From: Nocardioides caldifontis
GTDB lineage: Bacteria; Actinomycetota; Actinomycetes; Propionibacteriales; Nocardioidaceae
Direction of reading: 5' to 3'
DNA length: 64,000 bases
Assembly: GCF_008087345.1 (NCBI RefSeq)
Contig: NZ_VHIB01000016.1
Coordinates: 1-64,000 of the forward strand
Positions 1 through 8,272 of this stretch are shown in pieces. How positions within the stretch are numbered: the first letter of the stretch is position 1; each line of letters starts with the position of its first letter. The notes beneath the pieces were generated by a model. The model had not been told where the DNA came from. It made no database searches and was given only the letters and a program-made list of their open reading frames with translations. The translations under genes and the position numbers were made by a program.

Positions 1-461
1 GCCCTCGGCCCACCGCCGCGGTGCAGCAGTGGCTGGCCGAGCTCGCCCCCGGAGCGCAGGTCACCGTGACGCCGGTGGTCGACCTCGCCGAACGGATCAG
101 CGTCGACGCTCACGAAGCCCCACCCCGACTCAGGGCCCAGATCGACCACCTCGACACCGTCTGCGTGTTCCCCTGGTGCGGCAGCCAGGGCAGGTACGAC
201 CTCGACCACATCACCGAATATGCAGATCCCGCGGACGGCGGGCCGCCCGGGCAGACGAACAGCCAGAACCTCGGGAAGCTCTGCAGGTACCACCACCGAG
301 TGAAGACACATACGGCCTGGGCGTACCGGCGAGAACCCGACCGGTCACTCACCTGGACCTCACCCCTGGGCAAGCGATACACCGTCGACCACACCGGCAC
401 CCAACGCATCCCCGACCTGCCCTCACCAGGGCCAGCCCCAGGCGCCGACCAGCCCGACTAG
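1..461 (+). CDS. DUF222/13E12-type HNH endonuclease domain protein, 3' end only
   Basis: The open frame runs in from the left edge with no stop, so only the C-terminal part is present. It carries an HNH nuclease-like core: a CxxxxC element (CVFPWC), a DLDH motif followed by NSQNLGKLC, and a CRYHH element. This matches the C-terminal HNH domain of the abundant actinobacterial DUF222/13E12 repeat family. The tail is Pro-rich and disordered. The role of the family is unclear; it is multi-copy in Nocardioides and Mycobacterium and often linked to mobile DNA, but nothing here proves mobility. An internal ATG/GTG near position 21 is probably not the true start. Confidence 0.8.
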   Translation, partial: PRPTAAVQQWLAELAPGAQVTVTPVVDLAERISVDAHEAPPRLRAQIDHLDTVCVFPWCGSQGRYDLDHITEYADPADGGPPGQTNSQNLGKLCRYHHRVKTHTAWAYRREPDRSLTWTSPLGKRYTVDHTGTQRIPDLPSPGPAPGADQPD

Positions 462-537
462 CGCGACGGGCACCGACCCGAGCCGAGCCCCGCACTGCAG
501 ACAGGCAGTGCGGGCCACCGGCATGCCCGCAACAGCG

Positions 538-1002
538 TCAGCGTGCCAGCCCCGCGCCGGTCCACGCCTCGTCGTCGCTCACGTTCTTGACCACGTCGAG
601 CCAGGGCGGGAGCCGGTCGGACGGCGCGTCGCCGTCGTCGATCTCCGCGACCAGCGTCCCGTCTTCGTGCTCGTCGACAGCAACGGTCCACCCGTCAGCG
701 ACCACGACGTGCCGCTTCTTCCGCAACGTCCGGCCGGGAAGGGCCGCCAGCAGGGCCCACTCCTGCTCGTCCAGGTACAGGTTGGTGCACGCGACCTCCC
801 CAGGCCCCGAGGAGAGCCGTACCTTGTGGGTCAGCTTGCGGACGACCGTGCCGTCGCTCTCGCGGACCTCCCGCAGCCGCAGCCGGGTGCCGTCCACGTA
901 CCGGTCGACGATCTCCCGGGTGCCGGTCACGCCCTCGGGCAGCCTCGCGACCAGGTAGCGACGTTCACGCTCCACGACGGCGTACTTCAACGCGACCGGC
1001 AC
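538..1002 (-). CDS. CYTH domain protein (triphosphate tunnel metalloenzyme fold)
   Basis: A 154-aa protein with the N-terminal signature ERERRYLV, a variant of the CYTH ExExK motif with Arg at the Lys position. It is followed by paired charged strands (TRLRLREVR, RKLTHKVRL, EVACTNLYL, KKRHVVV, LVAEID) typical of the eight-stranded tunnel that binds triphosphates and metal. Family members include inorganic triphosphatases and thiamine triphosphatases; the substrate here is not predictable. The GTG start at 1002 is the first in frame; GTGs nearer the ERERR motif are possible. It is followed by the GNAT gene's 3' end upstream with a 54-bp gap. Confidence 0.8.
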   Translation of the reverse strand: MPVALKYAVVERERRYLVARLPEGVTGTREIVDRYVDGTRLRLREVRESDGTVVRKLTHKVRLSSGPGEVACTNLYLDEQEWALLAALPGRTLRKKRHVVVADGWTVAVDEHEDGTLVAEIDDGDAPSDRLPPWLDVVKNVSDDEAWTGAGLAR

Positions 1003-1056
1003 CGGGCGAGGCTACGCCCACCCAGGAACGCTTGCGCTCGCCCAGGAGCCACGACG

Positions 1057-1602
1057 TCACAAGGGGCGGCTCATCCGGAGGGCGTGCGCCTCGACGGTCC
1101 CGTCGTCGGCGACGAAGTGCGGGAACCGTTCGCGCGCCACGAACCCGCGAGCACGGTAGAACGGCAACCCCAGCTCGTTTCCCTCGGTCACGGTGACCCA
1201 CTGCTCCGTCGCGCCGGTCTCGCGCTGCTGCGTGGTGACGAAGTCGAGCAACGCGCTGCCGATCCCGCGTCCGCGCAGCGCCAGGTCGAGGTAGAGCACG
1301 AGCACCAGGCCGACCGTCGGACCGGCCATCCCTCCCCCGGCGGCACCGACGACCTGGCCGGACGCGGTGACCGCGACGACGTACCCCTGCCACTCGCGCC
1401 TGTCCCCGGCGGTGGCGATCTCGCGGCGCACGCGCGCCGGCTCGTAGTACAGCGCCGACTGGCGTCCGATCGTCGCCGGCGACAACAACCCCTCGGACGA
1501 GGCGGCGAACCCCTCGCGGCACACGGCGCAGATCGCGTCCTCCTCGCCGATCCGCGCCAGCCGCACCTCGTACGCCGGCACGTCGCCGTCAGCCTCACCC
1601 AC
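1057..1602 (-). CDS. GNAT family N-acetyltransferase
   Basis: A Gcn5-related acetyltransferase. The acetyl-CoA-binding A motif is visible as ALRGRGIGSALLDF (R/QxxGxG/A), after a beta strand LVLVLYLDL and before the C-terminal GLPFYRARGFVARER that closes the fold. The substrate is unknown. The longest frame would overlap the divergent PIG-L gene, so a later start is preferred: GTG at 1602 lies 8 nt after a TAGGCT hexamer (1616-1611), giving 181 aa. A second GTG at 1581 (VPAYEVRLARIG) is the alternative. It shares a promoter region of about 80 bp with the divergent gene at 1683. Confidence 0.8.
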   Translation of the reverse strand: MGEADGDVPAYEVRLARIGEEDAICAVCREGFAASSEGLLSPATIGRQSALYYEPARVRREIATAGDRREWQGYVVAVTASGQVVGAAGGGMAGPTVGLVLVLYLDLALRGRGIGSALLDFVTTQQRETGATEQWVTVTEGNELGLPFYRARGFVARERFPHFVADDGTVEAHALRMSRPL

Positions 1603-1682
1603 GGGACGGAAGCCTACGAAGCGATGACAGGTCCGGACTCCCGGCCCTTCACGCCGGGCGCTCGCCGTCCTACCGTCGGACG

Positions 1683-2486
1683 ATGAGCCAGGAAGCGGTG
1701 CCACCCTTCCCCGACGACGCCTTCGAGCGGGTGCTGTGCGTGGTCGCCCACCCCGACGACGTGGAGTACGGCACCTCCTCGGCCGTCGCCGCCTGGACCG
1801 CCCGCGGCATCGAAGTCTCCTACCTCCTGCTGACCCGCGGCGAGGCCGGGATGGACGGCCTCGCGCCGGACGAGACGGCGGGGCTGCGGATGCAGGAGCA
1901 GGTCGCCGGCTCGAACGCCGTGGGGGTCTCGGAGGTCGAGTTCCTGCACCACCCGGACGGCGTCCTCGTCTACTCCCTCGACCTGCGGCGCGACATCGCC
2001 CGCGCGATCCGGAAGCGTCGCCCCGACGCGGTGGTCGTCGGCAGCTGGGAGGTCGAGTTCGTGGCCGGGCTCAACCAGGCCGACCACCGCGTCGCGGGGC
2101 TCGCCGCCGTCGACGCCGTGCGTGACGCCGGCAACCGCTGGGTGTTCACCGAGCTCACCGACGAGGGGCTCGAGCCGTGGTCGCCCCGGTGGCTGCTGGT
2201 GGCCGGCGACGACCGGCCGACCCACGGCGTCGAGGTGACCGGCGAGCCGTTGCAGCGCGGCATCGCATCGCTCGAGGCGCACCGCGAGTACCTCGCCGGC
2301 GTCCCCGGCCACCCTCCGCCGCGGCTGATGATCACCGGCATCACCGCGCTGCAGGGGCGCCGGATGGGGGTGCCCCACGCCGTGCTGTTCCGTGCCTTCG
2401 ACTTCCACGCTCCACCGCCGATCGCGCTCGAGGCGATGCAGCTCGCCGCGGCGGCCACCGCGGACCAGGAGGGCGCCGGCGGTTAG
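1683..2486 (+). CDS. PIG-L/LmbE-family deacetylase
   Basis: A 267-aa protein with the family signature AHPDDVEYG near residue 23 (His and Asp are zinc ligands and the second Asp the general base), followed by the LTRGEAG segment and a later NQADHRVAG that supplies the third zinc ligand. Actinobacterial relatives deacetylate GlcNAc-inositol (MshB) or cleave mycothiol conjugates (Mca); the sequence alone does not place it in either group. A TACCGT hexamer at 1671-1676 ends 6 nt before the ATG, suggesting a leaderless transcript. Its stop overlaps the convergent RibD-like gene by 4 bp. Confidence 0.87.
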   Translation: MSQEAVPPFPDDAFERVLCVVAHPDDVEYGTSSAVAAWTARGIEVSYLLLTRGEAGMDGLAPDETAGLRMQEQVAGSNAVGVSEVEFLHHPDGVLVYSLDLRRDIARAIRKRRPDAVVVGSWEVEFVAGLNQADHRVAGLAAVDAVRDAGNRWVFTELTDEGLEPWSPRWLLVAGDDRPTHGVEVTGEPLQRGIASLEAHREYLAGVPGHPPPRLMITGITALQGRRMGVPHAVLFRAFDFHAPPPIALEAMQLAAAATADQEGAGG

Positions 2487-3169
2487 CCCCGGTCGACCAG
2501 CCAGCGGCCGAGCAGGGTGCCGTCCTCCTCGAGGAGCACCCCCGCCCGCAGCCGTACGTCGAGCGCGGGCCCGTTCGTGATCCGCGGCAGGTCGTCCGCC
2601 AGCAACCGGGGGGTCGTGGTCAGGCAGAGCTCGTCGACCAGACCGGCCGCGAGCAGGTCGGTGAGCAGCCTCGGTCCTCCCTCGGTGAGCAGCTCGCGGA
2701 ACCCGCGCTCACCGAGCGACCGCACCACGGCCGCGAGGTCGACCTCGTCGTCCCCCTCGACCACCACGTGCTCGTCGGCCAGGGAGCCCAGCGCCGCGTC
2801 CCGACCGGCGGCGCAGGTCGCCAGCAGCACGCGGCCGGATGTCGCCGACCGCAGCCCCGGCGGGAGCTCGCCACGACGGCTGACGACGACCAGCGGGCAC
2901 CCGGCTTCGCCGTACCCCTCCGCACGTGCGGTGCCCGCGCCGACCACCACCGCGTCCGCACGCCGCCGCAACGTGTCGAACACCGCCTTGTCGACGTTGT
3001 TGTTGATCGACCCGCTCCGCCCGTCGGGGCCGGTCGCGGCGCCGTCGAGCGTGGAGACCATGTTGGCCCGCAGCCACGGGAGCCGCGGCGGCGCGTAGAG
3101 GTCGGCCAGCTCCGCCGGCTCGACCTGCCCCGCCGGTCGGCCGCCGAGCTCGTCGAGGAGCAGCCTCAC
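2483..3169 (-). CDS. pyrimidine reductase family protein (RibD C-terminal/DHFR-like)
   Basis: A 228-aa protein with the RibD_C/dihydrofolate-reductase fold: NMVSTLDGAATGPDG near the start, RRADAVVVGAGTARAEGYG for the nucleotide loop, and TEGGPRLLTDLL in the NADPH-binding part. Stand-alone RibD_C proteins reduce ribosylaminopyrimidines or related pteridine/flavin precursors, but many are uncharacterised. The GTG at 3169 sits inside the stop of the upstream gene (GTGA overlap at 3166-3169); the adjacent GTG at 3172 is equally possible by sequence. It is the last gene of a five-gene minus-strand operon that starts at 6299. Confidence 0.8.
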   Translation of the reverse strand: MRLLLDELGGRPAGQVEPAELADLYAPPRLPWLRANMVSTLDGAATGPDGRSGSINNNVDKAVFDTLRRRADAVVVGAGTARAEGYGEAGCPLVVVSRRGELPPGLRSATSGRVLLATCAAGRDAALGSLADEHVVVEGDDEVDLAAVVRSLGERGFRELLTEGGPRLLTDLLAAGLVDELCLTTTPRLLADDLPRITNGPALDVRLRAGVLLEEDGTLLGRWLVDRG

Positions 3170-3717
3170 CACCGCCAGGTCACCACCCAGTACTGCACGC
3201 CGTAGGGGTCGCCTGCGTAGGAGACCTCGCCCGGTGTGCCAGGTGGCAGCACCGCCGCCAGCGCGTGGAACGCCTCGGCGTCGTGGCACCAGAGCGACAC
3301 CGCCAGCTCGGCGTCCACCGCAGCCAGTGTCTCCGTGTCGCCGGAACGGAGCGCCCGTTCGAGCGACTCGTCGAAGGTGGACGAGCGCTCGTCGAGGTGC
3401 CCCGGTGCCTTCTCCGACCGTGTCGCCGAGCCGTTCGCGACGGCGAGCACCGCATCGGCGGACGTCACGTCCTCGGTGACCGCCCCCTCGAACCCCACGG
3501 ACGCCAGCAGGTGCCGGGCGACCCGCAGCCCCGCGGGGGTGGGGATGCCGCGCGAGACGTTGTCCGGCCGGGCGGGCGCGCACACCACGCCCACCGACGC
3601 CACGGACGCGAGCGGCGCCACCGCGTCGAGGCAGGCGGCCCGCAGCTCCGCGACCGGGTCGTCGATCCCCGCGTACTCCGGGAGCAGCGCAATTGTCGAG
3701 GGCACCAGAACGATCAC
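3166..3717 (-). CDS. class III extradiol dioxygenase subunit B-like protein
   Basis: A 183-aa protein. Its C-terminal half has the GSATRSEKAPGHLDER... FD block and the ending YAGDPYGVQYWVVTW that I recognise from the small actinobacterial proteins annotated as class III extradiol dioxygenase subunit B-like. The N-terminus (VIVLVPSTIALLPEYAG) lacks the usual His-containing CPHPP segment, so metal binding is doubtful. No enzymatic role is established. The GTG start overlaps the stop of the folP2-like gene (GTGA at 3714-3717) and its own stop overlaps the next gene, so it is translationally coupled on both sides. Confidence 0.7.
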   Translation of the reverse strand: MIVLVPSTIALLPEYAGIDDPVAELRAACLDAVAPLASVASVGVVCAPARPDNVSRGIPTPAGLRVARHLLASVGFEGAVTEDVTSADAVLAVANGSATRSEKAPGHLDERSSTFDESLERALRSGDTETLAAVDAELAVSLWCHDAEAFHALAAVLPPGTPGEVSYAGDPYGVQYWVVTWRW

Positions 3718-4577
3718 GCGAGCCCCCGGATCGCCCGCTGCGGAGGTCGTCGGCCGGCGATCGACCAGACCATGTCGACCACCTGGCGCGTCTCCCGCAC
3801 CTCGTGGACACGATAGATCCGGGCGCCGGCGAGCGCGCAGACCGCGGTCGCCGCGAGTGTCCCCGTGAGCCGCTCCCCCACCGGCAGGTCGAGCGTCTCC
3901 CCGACGAAGTCCTTGTTGGACAGCGACACCAGCACCGGCCAGCCGGTGTCGACGAGCTCCCCGAGGCGCCGGGTCACCTCGAGCGAGTGGAAGGTGTTCT
4001 TGCCGAAGTCGTGCGCCGGGTCGATGACGATGCTGCGCCGGTCGACCCCGGCGGCCAACGCCCGCTCGGCGTACGCGGTGGTGTCGGCGACCGCCGCGGC
4101 CACCACGTCGTCGTACTCCATGCGGAACGGCCTGGTCCGTGGCGTCACACCGCCGGTGTGGGTGCAGACGATCGCCGCGTCGTGCTCCGCAGCGGCGTCG
4201 ACCAGCGCGGGGTCGGCCCCGCCCCAGGCGTCGTTGAGCACGTCGGCCCCCTCGCTGCACACCGCGCGCCCGACCTCGGCGCGCCAGGTGTCCACGCTGA
4301 TCACCAGCGACGGGTGCGCGGCCCGGACCCGCGCGACGAACCCCGCGACGCGGCGGAGCTCCTCGGCCACGTCGATCTCGTCCCCCGGCGCGGCCTTGAT
4401 CCCGCCGATGTCGACCAGGTCGGCGCCCTCCTCGACCACCTGGGTCACGCGCTCCATCGCGCTGTCCTCGGCCCACGTGGCACCGCGGTCGTAGAACGAG
4501 TCCGGGGTCCGGTTGACGATCGCCATCATCAGCGTCGCGTCGTCGGCGAACTCCCGCCTGCCCAGCTTGAGGGTCAC
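3714..4577 (-). CDS. folP2: dihydropteroate synthase-like protein, FolP2 type
   Basis: A 287-aa TIM-barrel protein of the DHPS family. Visible motifs are MAIVNRTPDSFYDRG (pterin-binding loop region), VDIGGIKAAPG, VISVDTW, NDAWGG and DPAHDFGKNTFHS. The NRTPDSFYDRGATW form and the position next to gpgS match mycobacterial FolP2 (Rv1207, beside gpgS Rv1208) rather than FolP1. Mycobacterial FolP2 has been reported not to act as a dihydropteroate synthase, so the function is unsettled. The start is GTG at 4577 inside the gpgS stop; the stop overlaps the next gene's GTG. Confidence 0.82.
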   Translation of the reverse strand: MTLKLGRREFADDATLMMAIVNRTPDSFYDRGATWAEDSAMERVTQVVEEGADLVDIGGIKAAPGDEIDVAEELRRVAGFVARVRAAHPSLVISVDTWRAEVGRAVCSEGADVLNDAWGGADPALVDAAAEHDAAIVCTHTGGVTPRTRPFRMEYDDVVAAAVADTTAYAERALAAGVDRRSIVIDPAHDFGKNTFHSLEVTRRLGELVDTGWPVLVSLSNKDFVGETLDLPVGERLTGTLAATAVCALAGARIYRVHEVRETRQVVDMVWSIAGRRPPQRAIRGLA

Positions 4578-5527
4578 GCCGCGCTCCCCAGGTACGACGC
4601 CGCGGGCGGCCGCTCCGACACCGGCACCTCCCGGACGACCGCACCGAGCCCCACGCCGTCGTGGTGGTACTGCGTCAGCCCGACCGGCTCGTCCACCGGC
4701 AGCCCCGCGCGGGCGTGCGCGGCGGCCAGGATCTGCGTCGCCATCGCCCCGAGGTCGCGAAGCGCCTGGTGGCGGTGGGCCCGGCGCCCGAGGTCCACCT
4801 GGGCGATCGCCTCGACGCCGGCCGCGGCCACGGTGTCGACGAGGGCGGCGAGCTCGACGGCGTACCCCGTCGGCACCGGCAGCGACGCGAAGTGGTCGCG
4901 CCTGACCGCCCACTCGCCCGCCAGCGGCTGGACGAGCCCGGTCAGGGCCGGGAAGAGCAGCGCGAGCAGCGGCCGCGCGACCAGCTCGGTGACCCGGCCG
5001 CCCTCGTAGGCGCCGGCGGCCCCTCCGGTCAGCATCGGCCGCTCGTAGAACCCCTTCACGAGCCTGACCGACGGCGAGGTCAGCAGCGGCCCGAGCAGCC
5101 CGGGCACGAAGTGGGTGTCCCAGTCCACGAGGTCGGCATCCATGAAGACCAGGAGCTCGCCGGAGGTGACGAAGAGCGACTTCCACATCGCCTCGCCCTT
5201 GCCCGGCACGGAGCCGAGGTCCGGACGGATCGCGGCCGAGCGGTGCACGGTCGCGCCCGCGGACTCGGCGACCGCATAGGTGTCGTCGCTCGAGTCGGAG
5301 TCGATCACCACCACCTCGTCGAGCAGCTCGGTGGTGTCCATGAGCGCCTCCCGGACCCGCGAGACGACCGCCCCGACGGTGGCCGCCTCGTTGCGGGCCG
5401 GCACCACCAGGCTGACGGTCGTGCCGGCCGACGCCTTCAGCGCGACCAGGTCGGCGAGCGACCAGTCGTCCCAGTGGTGGGTGCGGGCGGCGAACCCGTG
5501 GTCCGGCGCTGCGGCGTCGTCAGCCAC
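4574..5527 (-). CDS. gpgS: glucosyl-3-phosphoglycerate synthase
   Basis: A 317-aa GT-A glycosyltransferase (GT81), close to the length of mycobacterial GpgS. It has VPARNEAATVGAVVSRV at the nucleotide-binding strand, the metal-binding MDADLVDWD, and the conserved N-terminal THHWDDWSLADLVALK. The enzyme moves glucose from UDP-glucose to 3-phosphoglycerate in the cytoplasm, the first step toward glucosylglycerate and methylglucose lipopolysaccharides. The GTG start at 5527 overlaps the end of the enoyl-CoA hydratase gene by 8 bp, and the folP2-like gene follows with a GTGA overlap, as in mycobacteria. Confidence 0.9.
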   Translation of the reverse strand: MADDAAAPDHGFAARTHHWDDWSLADLVALKASAGTTVSLVVPARNEAATVGAVVSRVREALMDTTELLDEVVVIDSDSSDDTYAVAESAGATVHRSAAIRPDLGSVPGKGEAMWKSLFVTSGELLVFMDADLVDWDTHFVPGLLGPLLTSPSVRLVKGFYERPMLTGGAAGAYEGGRVTELVARPLLALLFPALTGLVQPLAGEWAVRRDHFASLPVPTGYAVELAALVDTVAAAGVEAIAQVDLGRRAHRHQALRDLGAMATQILAAAHARAGLPVDEPVGLTQYHHDGVGLGAVVREVPVSERPPAASYLGSAA

Positions 5528-6299
5528 CGAACTGCGGCGCCCGCTTGTCCAGGAAGGCCCGGACGCCCTCGCGCCCGTCGGCGCTGACCGAGCGCTCGCG
5601 GATCGACCGGGTCTCGGCCTGCAGGGCCCGCTCCGGCGCCGGGTCGGCGGTCTCGCGGAGCAGCCGCTTGGTCGCGGCGAGCGCCTCGGGAGGACCGGCG
5701 AGCAGCCGCTCGACCAGCTTCTCGGCCTCCGGGGCGAGGGCCTCGTCGTCGTGCACCCGGGCGACGAGGCCGGCCTGCTGGGCCTCCTCGGCGGTCAGCA
5801 CGTCTTCGAGCAGCGCGAGCCGGAGCGCCCGGTGGAGCCCCAGCGAGTGGACCAGCAGGCTGGTGCCGCCGTCGACGCTCAGCCCGATCTTCGAGTAGCC
5901 GAGGGTGAACTTCGCCGACCGCCCCGCGAGGACGACGTCGGCCGCGGCCGCCAGTGGGAAGCCCGCCCCGGCCGCGGTGCTGTGCACCACCGACACCACC
6001 ACGGCGGGCATCCGTTGGAGCTCCGCCACGACCCGGTGCAGGGAGTCGGCGAGGTCGTCGACGTACGCCCCCACGTCGGGCGCGTCCGCGAACGAGCGGA
6101 TGTCGCCGCCGACGCAGAAGAAGCGGCCGGTGGCGCGGAGGACGACGACACGGGCCTGCTCGCGGCGCGCGCGGGCGACGGCGGCCAGCAGCTCGTCGAC
6201 GAGCTGCTGGTCGACAGCGTTGCCGCGGTCCCCGTTGGGGAGCGTGATCCAGGCGGCGCCGTCGCGCAGCTCCAGGTCGATCGGAAGGCGGTCACTCAT
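5520..6299 (-). CDS. enoyl-CoA hydratase/isomerase family protein
   Basis: A 259-aa crotonase-fold protein. It shows the GDRGNAVDQQ segment, the CoA-binding and oxyanion-hole regions (RFFCVGGDIRSFAD, STAAGAGFPLAAAAD), then KIGLSVDGGTSLLV, and a C-terminal EGVRAFLDKRAPQF. The second catalytic Glu region reads SVDGG, so hydratase versus isomerase activity cannot be decided. The ATG at 6299 has GGGAGG about 9 nt upstream. It is the first gene of the operon that continues into gpgS, folP2-like, extradiol B-like and RibD-like genes. Confidence 0.85.
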   Translation of the reverse strand: MSDRLPIDLELRDGAAWITLPNGDRGNAVDQQLVDELLAAVARARREQARVVVLRATGRFFCVGGDIRSFADAPDVGAYVDDLADSLHRVVAELQRMPAVVVSVVHSTAAGAGFPLAAAADVVLAGRSAKFTLGYSKIGLSVDGGTSLLVHSLGLHRALRLALLEDVLTAEEAQQAGLVARVHDDEALAPEAEKLVERLLAGPPEALAATKRLLRETADPAPERALQAETRSIRERSVSADGREGVRAFLDKRAPQFGG

Positions 6300-6419
6300 G
6301 CGGCACAGCCTCCCAGACGGCCGGAGCCGCCCGGCGAGGTGACCGCACCCCGGGCGCGGCCCCGGCGCGCGCGGGGTCAGCGTGTCCTTACCCGGGCGGA
6401 GTGCGACATAGTGGCCCTC

Positions 6420-6899
6420 ATGGCTGGAGATCCTGACGTCCTGAAGCTCCTCAACGAACAGCTCACCAGCGAGCTCACCGCGATCAACCAGTACTTCCTG
6501 CACTCGAAGATGCAGGACAACTGGGGGCTCACCGAGCTTGCGGCGTACACCCGCAAGGAGTCGTTCGAGGAGATGCAGCACGCCGAGGCGCTCACCGACC
6601 GGATCCTGCTCCTCGACGGGCTGCCGAACTACCAGCGGCTCTTCTCGCTCCGCGTCGGGCAGACGCTCCGCGAGCAGTTCGAGGCCGACCTCGCGATCGA
6701 GGTCGAGGTCATCGACCGGCTCCGCCCGGGCATCGCGATGTGCCGGGAGAAGCAGGACCACATCAGCGCGGTGCTGCTCGAGAAGATCCTCGACGACGAG
6801 GAGCACCACGTCGACTACCTGCGCACCCAGCTCGAGCTGATGGACAAGATCGGCGAGCAGCTGTACCTCACCCAGTGCATGGCGCGCCCGCCGCAGTGA
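6420..6899 (+). CDS. bfr: bacterioferritin
   Basis: A 159-aa four-helix ferritin. All ferroxidase ligands are at the canonical positions: Glu18, Glu51, His54, Glu94, Glu127 and His130. Met52, the haem axial ligand of bacterioferritins, is present. The protein forms 24-mer shells that oxidise and store iron. A CATAGT hexamer at 6407-6412 ends 7 nt before the ATG with no Shine-Dalgarno, suggesting a leaderless mRNA. Its stop codon lies at the beginning of a 14-bp tandem repeat. It is monocistronic by layout. Confidence 0.95.
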   Translation: MAGDPDVLKLLNEQLTSELTAINQYFLHSKMQDNWGLTELAAYTRKESFEEMQHAEALTDRILLLDGLPNYQRLFSLRVGQTLREQFEADLAIEVEVIDRLRPGIAMCREKQDHISAVLLEKILDDEEHHVDYLRTQLELMDKIGEQLYLTQCMARPPQ

Positions 6900-6992
6900 G
6901 GTCGGCGCACTGAGGCGGGCGCAGTGAGGCCGGCGCAGTGAGGCCGGCGCAGTGAGGTCGGCGCAGTGAGGTCGGGGCAGTGAGGCGGGCGG
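6898..6992. repeat. 14-bp tandem repeat, six full copies plus a partial one
   Basis: Six head-to-tail copies of a unit close to GAGGCCGGCGCAGT start inside the bfr stop codon (6898-6911, 6912-6925, 6926-6939, 6940-6953, 6954-6967, 6968-6981), with a partial seventh copy to 6992. Copies differ at only one to three positions. The tract is non-coding on the plus strand, where every unit contains TGA. It runs straight into a hairpin at 6986-7004. Confidence 0.9.
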
Positions 6993-7004
6993 CTTAGCCG
7001 CCCG
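6986..7004. terminator. GC-rich hairpin after bfr
   Basis: CGGGCGGC-TTA-GCCGCCCG is a perfect 8-bp stem with a 3-nt loop. No T-run follows. Such stems without a U-tract are common candidates for termination in high-GC actinobacteria. It lies between bfr with its repeat tract and the membrane protein at 7060. Confidence 0.55.
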
Positions 7005-7059
7005 AGGACGGGGTACGTCGGCCAGGAGACACCGACCGACCGACCACCCCGGAGGACCC

Positions 7060-7482
7060 ATGGAGCTGGCCGCACTCGGATTCTGGATCGCGACGGCCAC
7101 CGGCGGGCTGTACATGATGGGCATCACCCTGCGTCCCGGGCGGGACGAGTCCGCCGCGGTCGAGAGCAACCTGTCGCCGATGCTCGTCTTCGGCCACGGC
7201 TCGCTGGCCACCATCGGGCTGGCGCTGTGGGCGGTGCACATGGCGATGGACGAGGCGGTGACCGCCTGGCTCAGCGTGGCGACCCTGGTCCTGGTGCTCG
7301 GTGGCGGGACGCTGATGTTCCTGCGCTGGATGAAGGACCGGTCCGGCGGCGGCCCCGAGCTGGTGGACGGGGTGCCGCGGCTCGCCGAGCAGCAGATCCC
7401 CTCGACCGTCGTCCACCTGCACGGGGCGCTCGCCGCCGTGACCGTCCTGATGGTGGTCTGGGTGGCGTTCCAGACCCTCTGA
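7060..7482 (+). CDS. hypothetical four-helix membrane protein
   Basis: A 140-aa protein with four predicted membrane segments at about residues 3-22, 40-62, 66-88 and 118-139, separated by short charged loops (RPGRDES, RWMKDRSGG). His residues sit in or near the membrane (GHGS, VHMAMD, VVHLHG), but no family signature was recognised. The ATG follows a GGAGGACCC ribosome-binding site. It stands alone on the plus strand and converges with npdG only 7 bp away. The function is unknown. Confidence 0.75.
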   Translation: MELAALGFWIATATGGLYMMGITLRPGRDESAAVESNLSPMLVFGHGSLATIGLALWAVHMAMDEAVTAWLSVATLVLVLGGGTLMFLRWMKDRSGGGPELVDGVPRLAEQQIPSTVVHLHGALAAVTVLMVVWVAFQTL

Positions 7483-7489
7483 CGCCGGC

Positions 7490-8170
7490 TCAGACGTCGG
7501 TGATCCGGATCCCGGCGTGCGCCTTGTAACGGCGGTTGATGCTGATCAGGTTCGCGGTCAGCGCCTCGATCTGGTGGGCGTTGCGCAGCCGGCCGCCGTA
7601 GAGGCCGCGGACCCCCGGGATCGTGTCGGCCAGCGCCTGCACCAGGTCGGTGGCCTCCCGGTCCTCACCGAGGACGAGCACGTCGGTGTCGACCGACGCG
7701 ACCTCCGGGTCCTCGAGCACGACCGCGCTCACGCTGTTGAACGCGCAGACGACCCGGCTGTCGGAGAGCAGCGCCGCGGCCTGCTCGCTGGCCGAGCCCT
7801 CCTCGACGGGGAGCGCGTAGGCGCCGCGCTTGTCGAAGCCGAGCGGGTTCACGCAGTCGACGACGACCTTCCCCGCCAACGGCTCGGCGAGGCTCTTCAG
7901 CAGCTCGCCGTGGCCGTCCCACGGGACCGCGACGACGACCACGTCGCCCGCCGCGGCGGCGCCGGCGTTGTCGGCGCCCGTGACGTCGCCGCCGGTCGCC
8001 TCGGCGAGGTCGGCGGCGGTCGCGGAGGCCCGTTCGGCGTCCCGGCTGCCGATCACGACGCGGAGCCCGGCGGCCGCCCACCGTCGGGCCAGCCCTCTCC
8101 CCTGGGGGCCGGTGCCTCCGAGGACGGCGACGGTGCGCCCGGTGATCGGGTTCTCGGCTGGCTCGGTCAC
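7490..8170 (-). CDS. npdG: NADPH-dependent F420 reductase
   Basis: A 226-aa Rossmann protein: TVAVLGGTGPQGRGLARR holds the GxGxxG-type NADP-binding loop, VIGSRDAERA follows, and VVVVAVPWDGH, VVDCVNPLGFDKRG and VCAFNSVSA are signatures of F420H2:NADP oxidoreductase (Fno/NpdG). It passes hydride between reduced F420 and NADP+. The GTG at 8170 has AAGGAGA upstream. Its presence implies that the host makes F420, consistent with an actinobacterium and with F420-type oxidoreductases elsewhere in the genome. Confidence 0.88.
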   Translation of the reverse strand: MTEPAENPITGRTVAVLGGTGPQGRGLARRWAAAGLRVVIGSRDAERASATAADLAEATGGDVTGADNAGAAAAGDVVVVAVPWDGHGELLKSLAEPLAGKVVVDCVNPLGFDKRGAYALPVEEGSASEQAAALLSDSRVVCAFNSVSAVVLEDPEVASVDTDVLVLGEDREATDLVQALADTIPGVRGLYGGRLRNAHQIEALTANLISINRRYKAHAGIRITDV

Positions 8171-8272
8171 GGGTGGGTCTCCTTCGATCGGCTGGGCTCA
8201 GTCTGGACGGTGCGGGTGGTCGGGCACCGCAGGGTGCGGCGCATGTCACACCCCGCCGTTAGGGTGCCCGAC

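Noticed and set aside
1603-1704. The longer GNAT start at 1704
   Set aside because: It would overlap the divergent PIG-L gene and its promoter; GTG 1602 or 1581 fits better.
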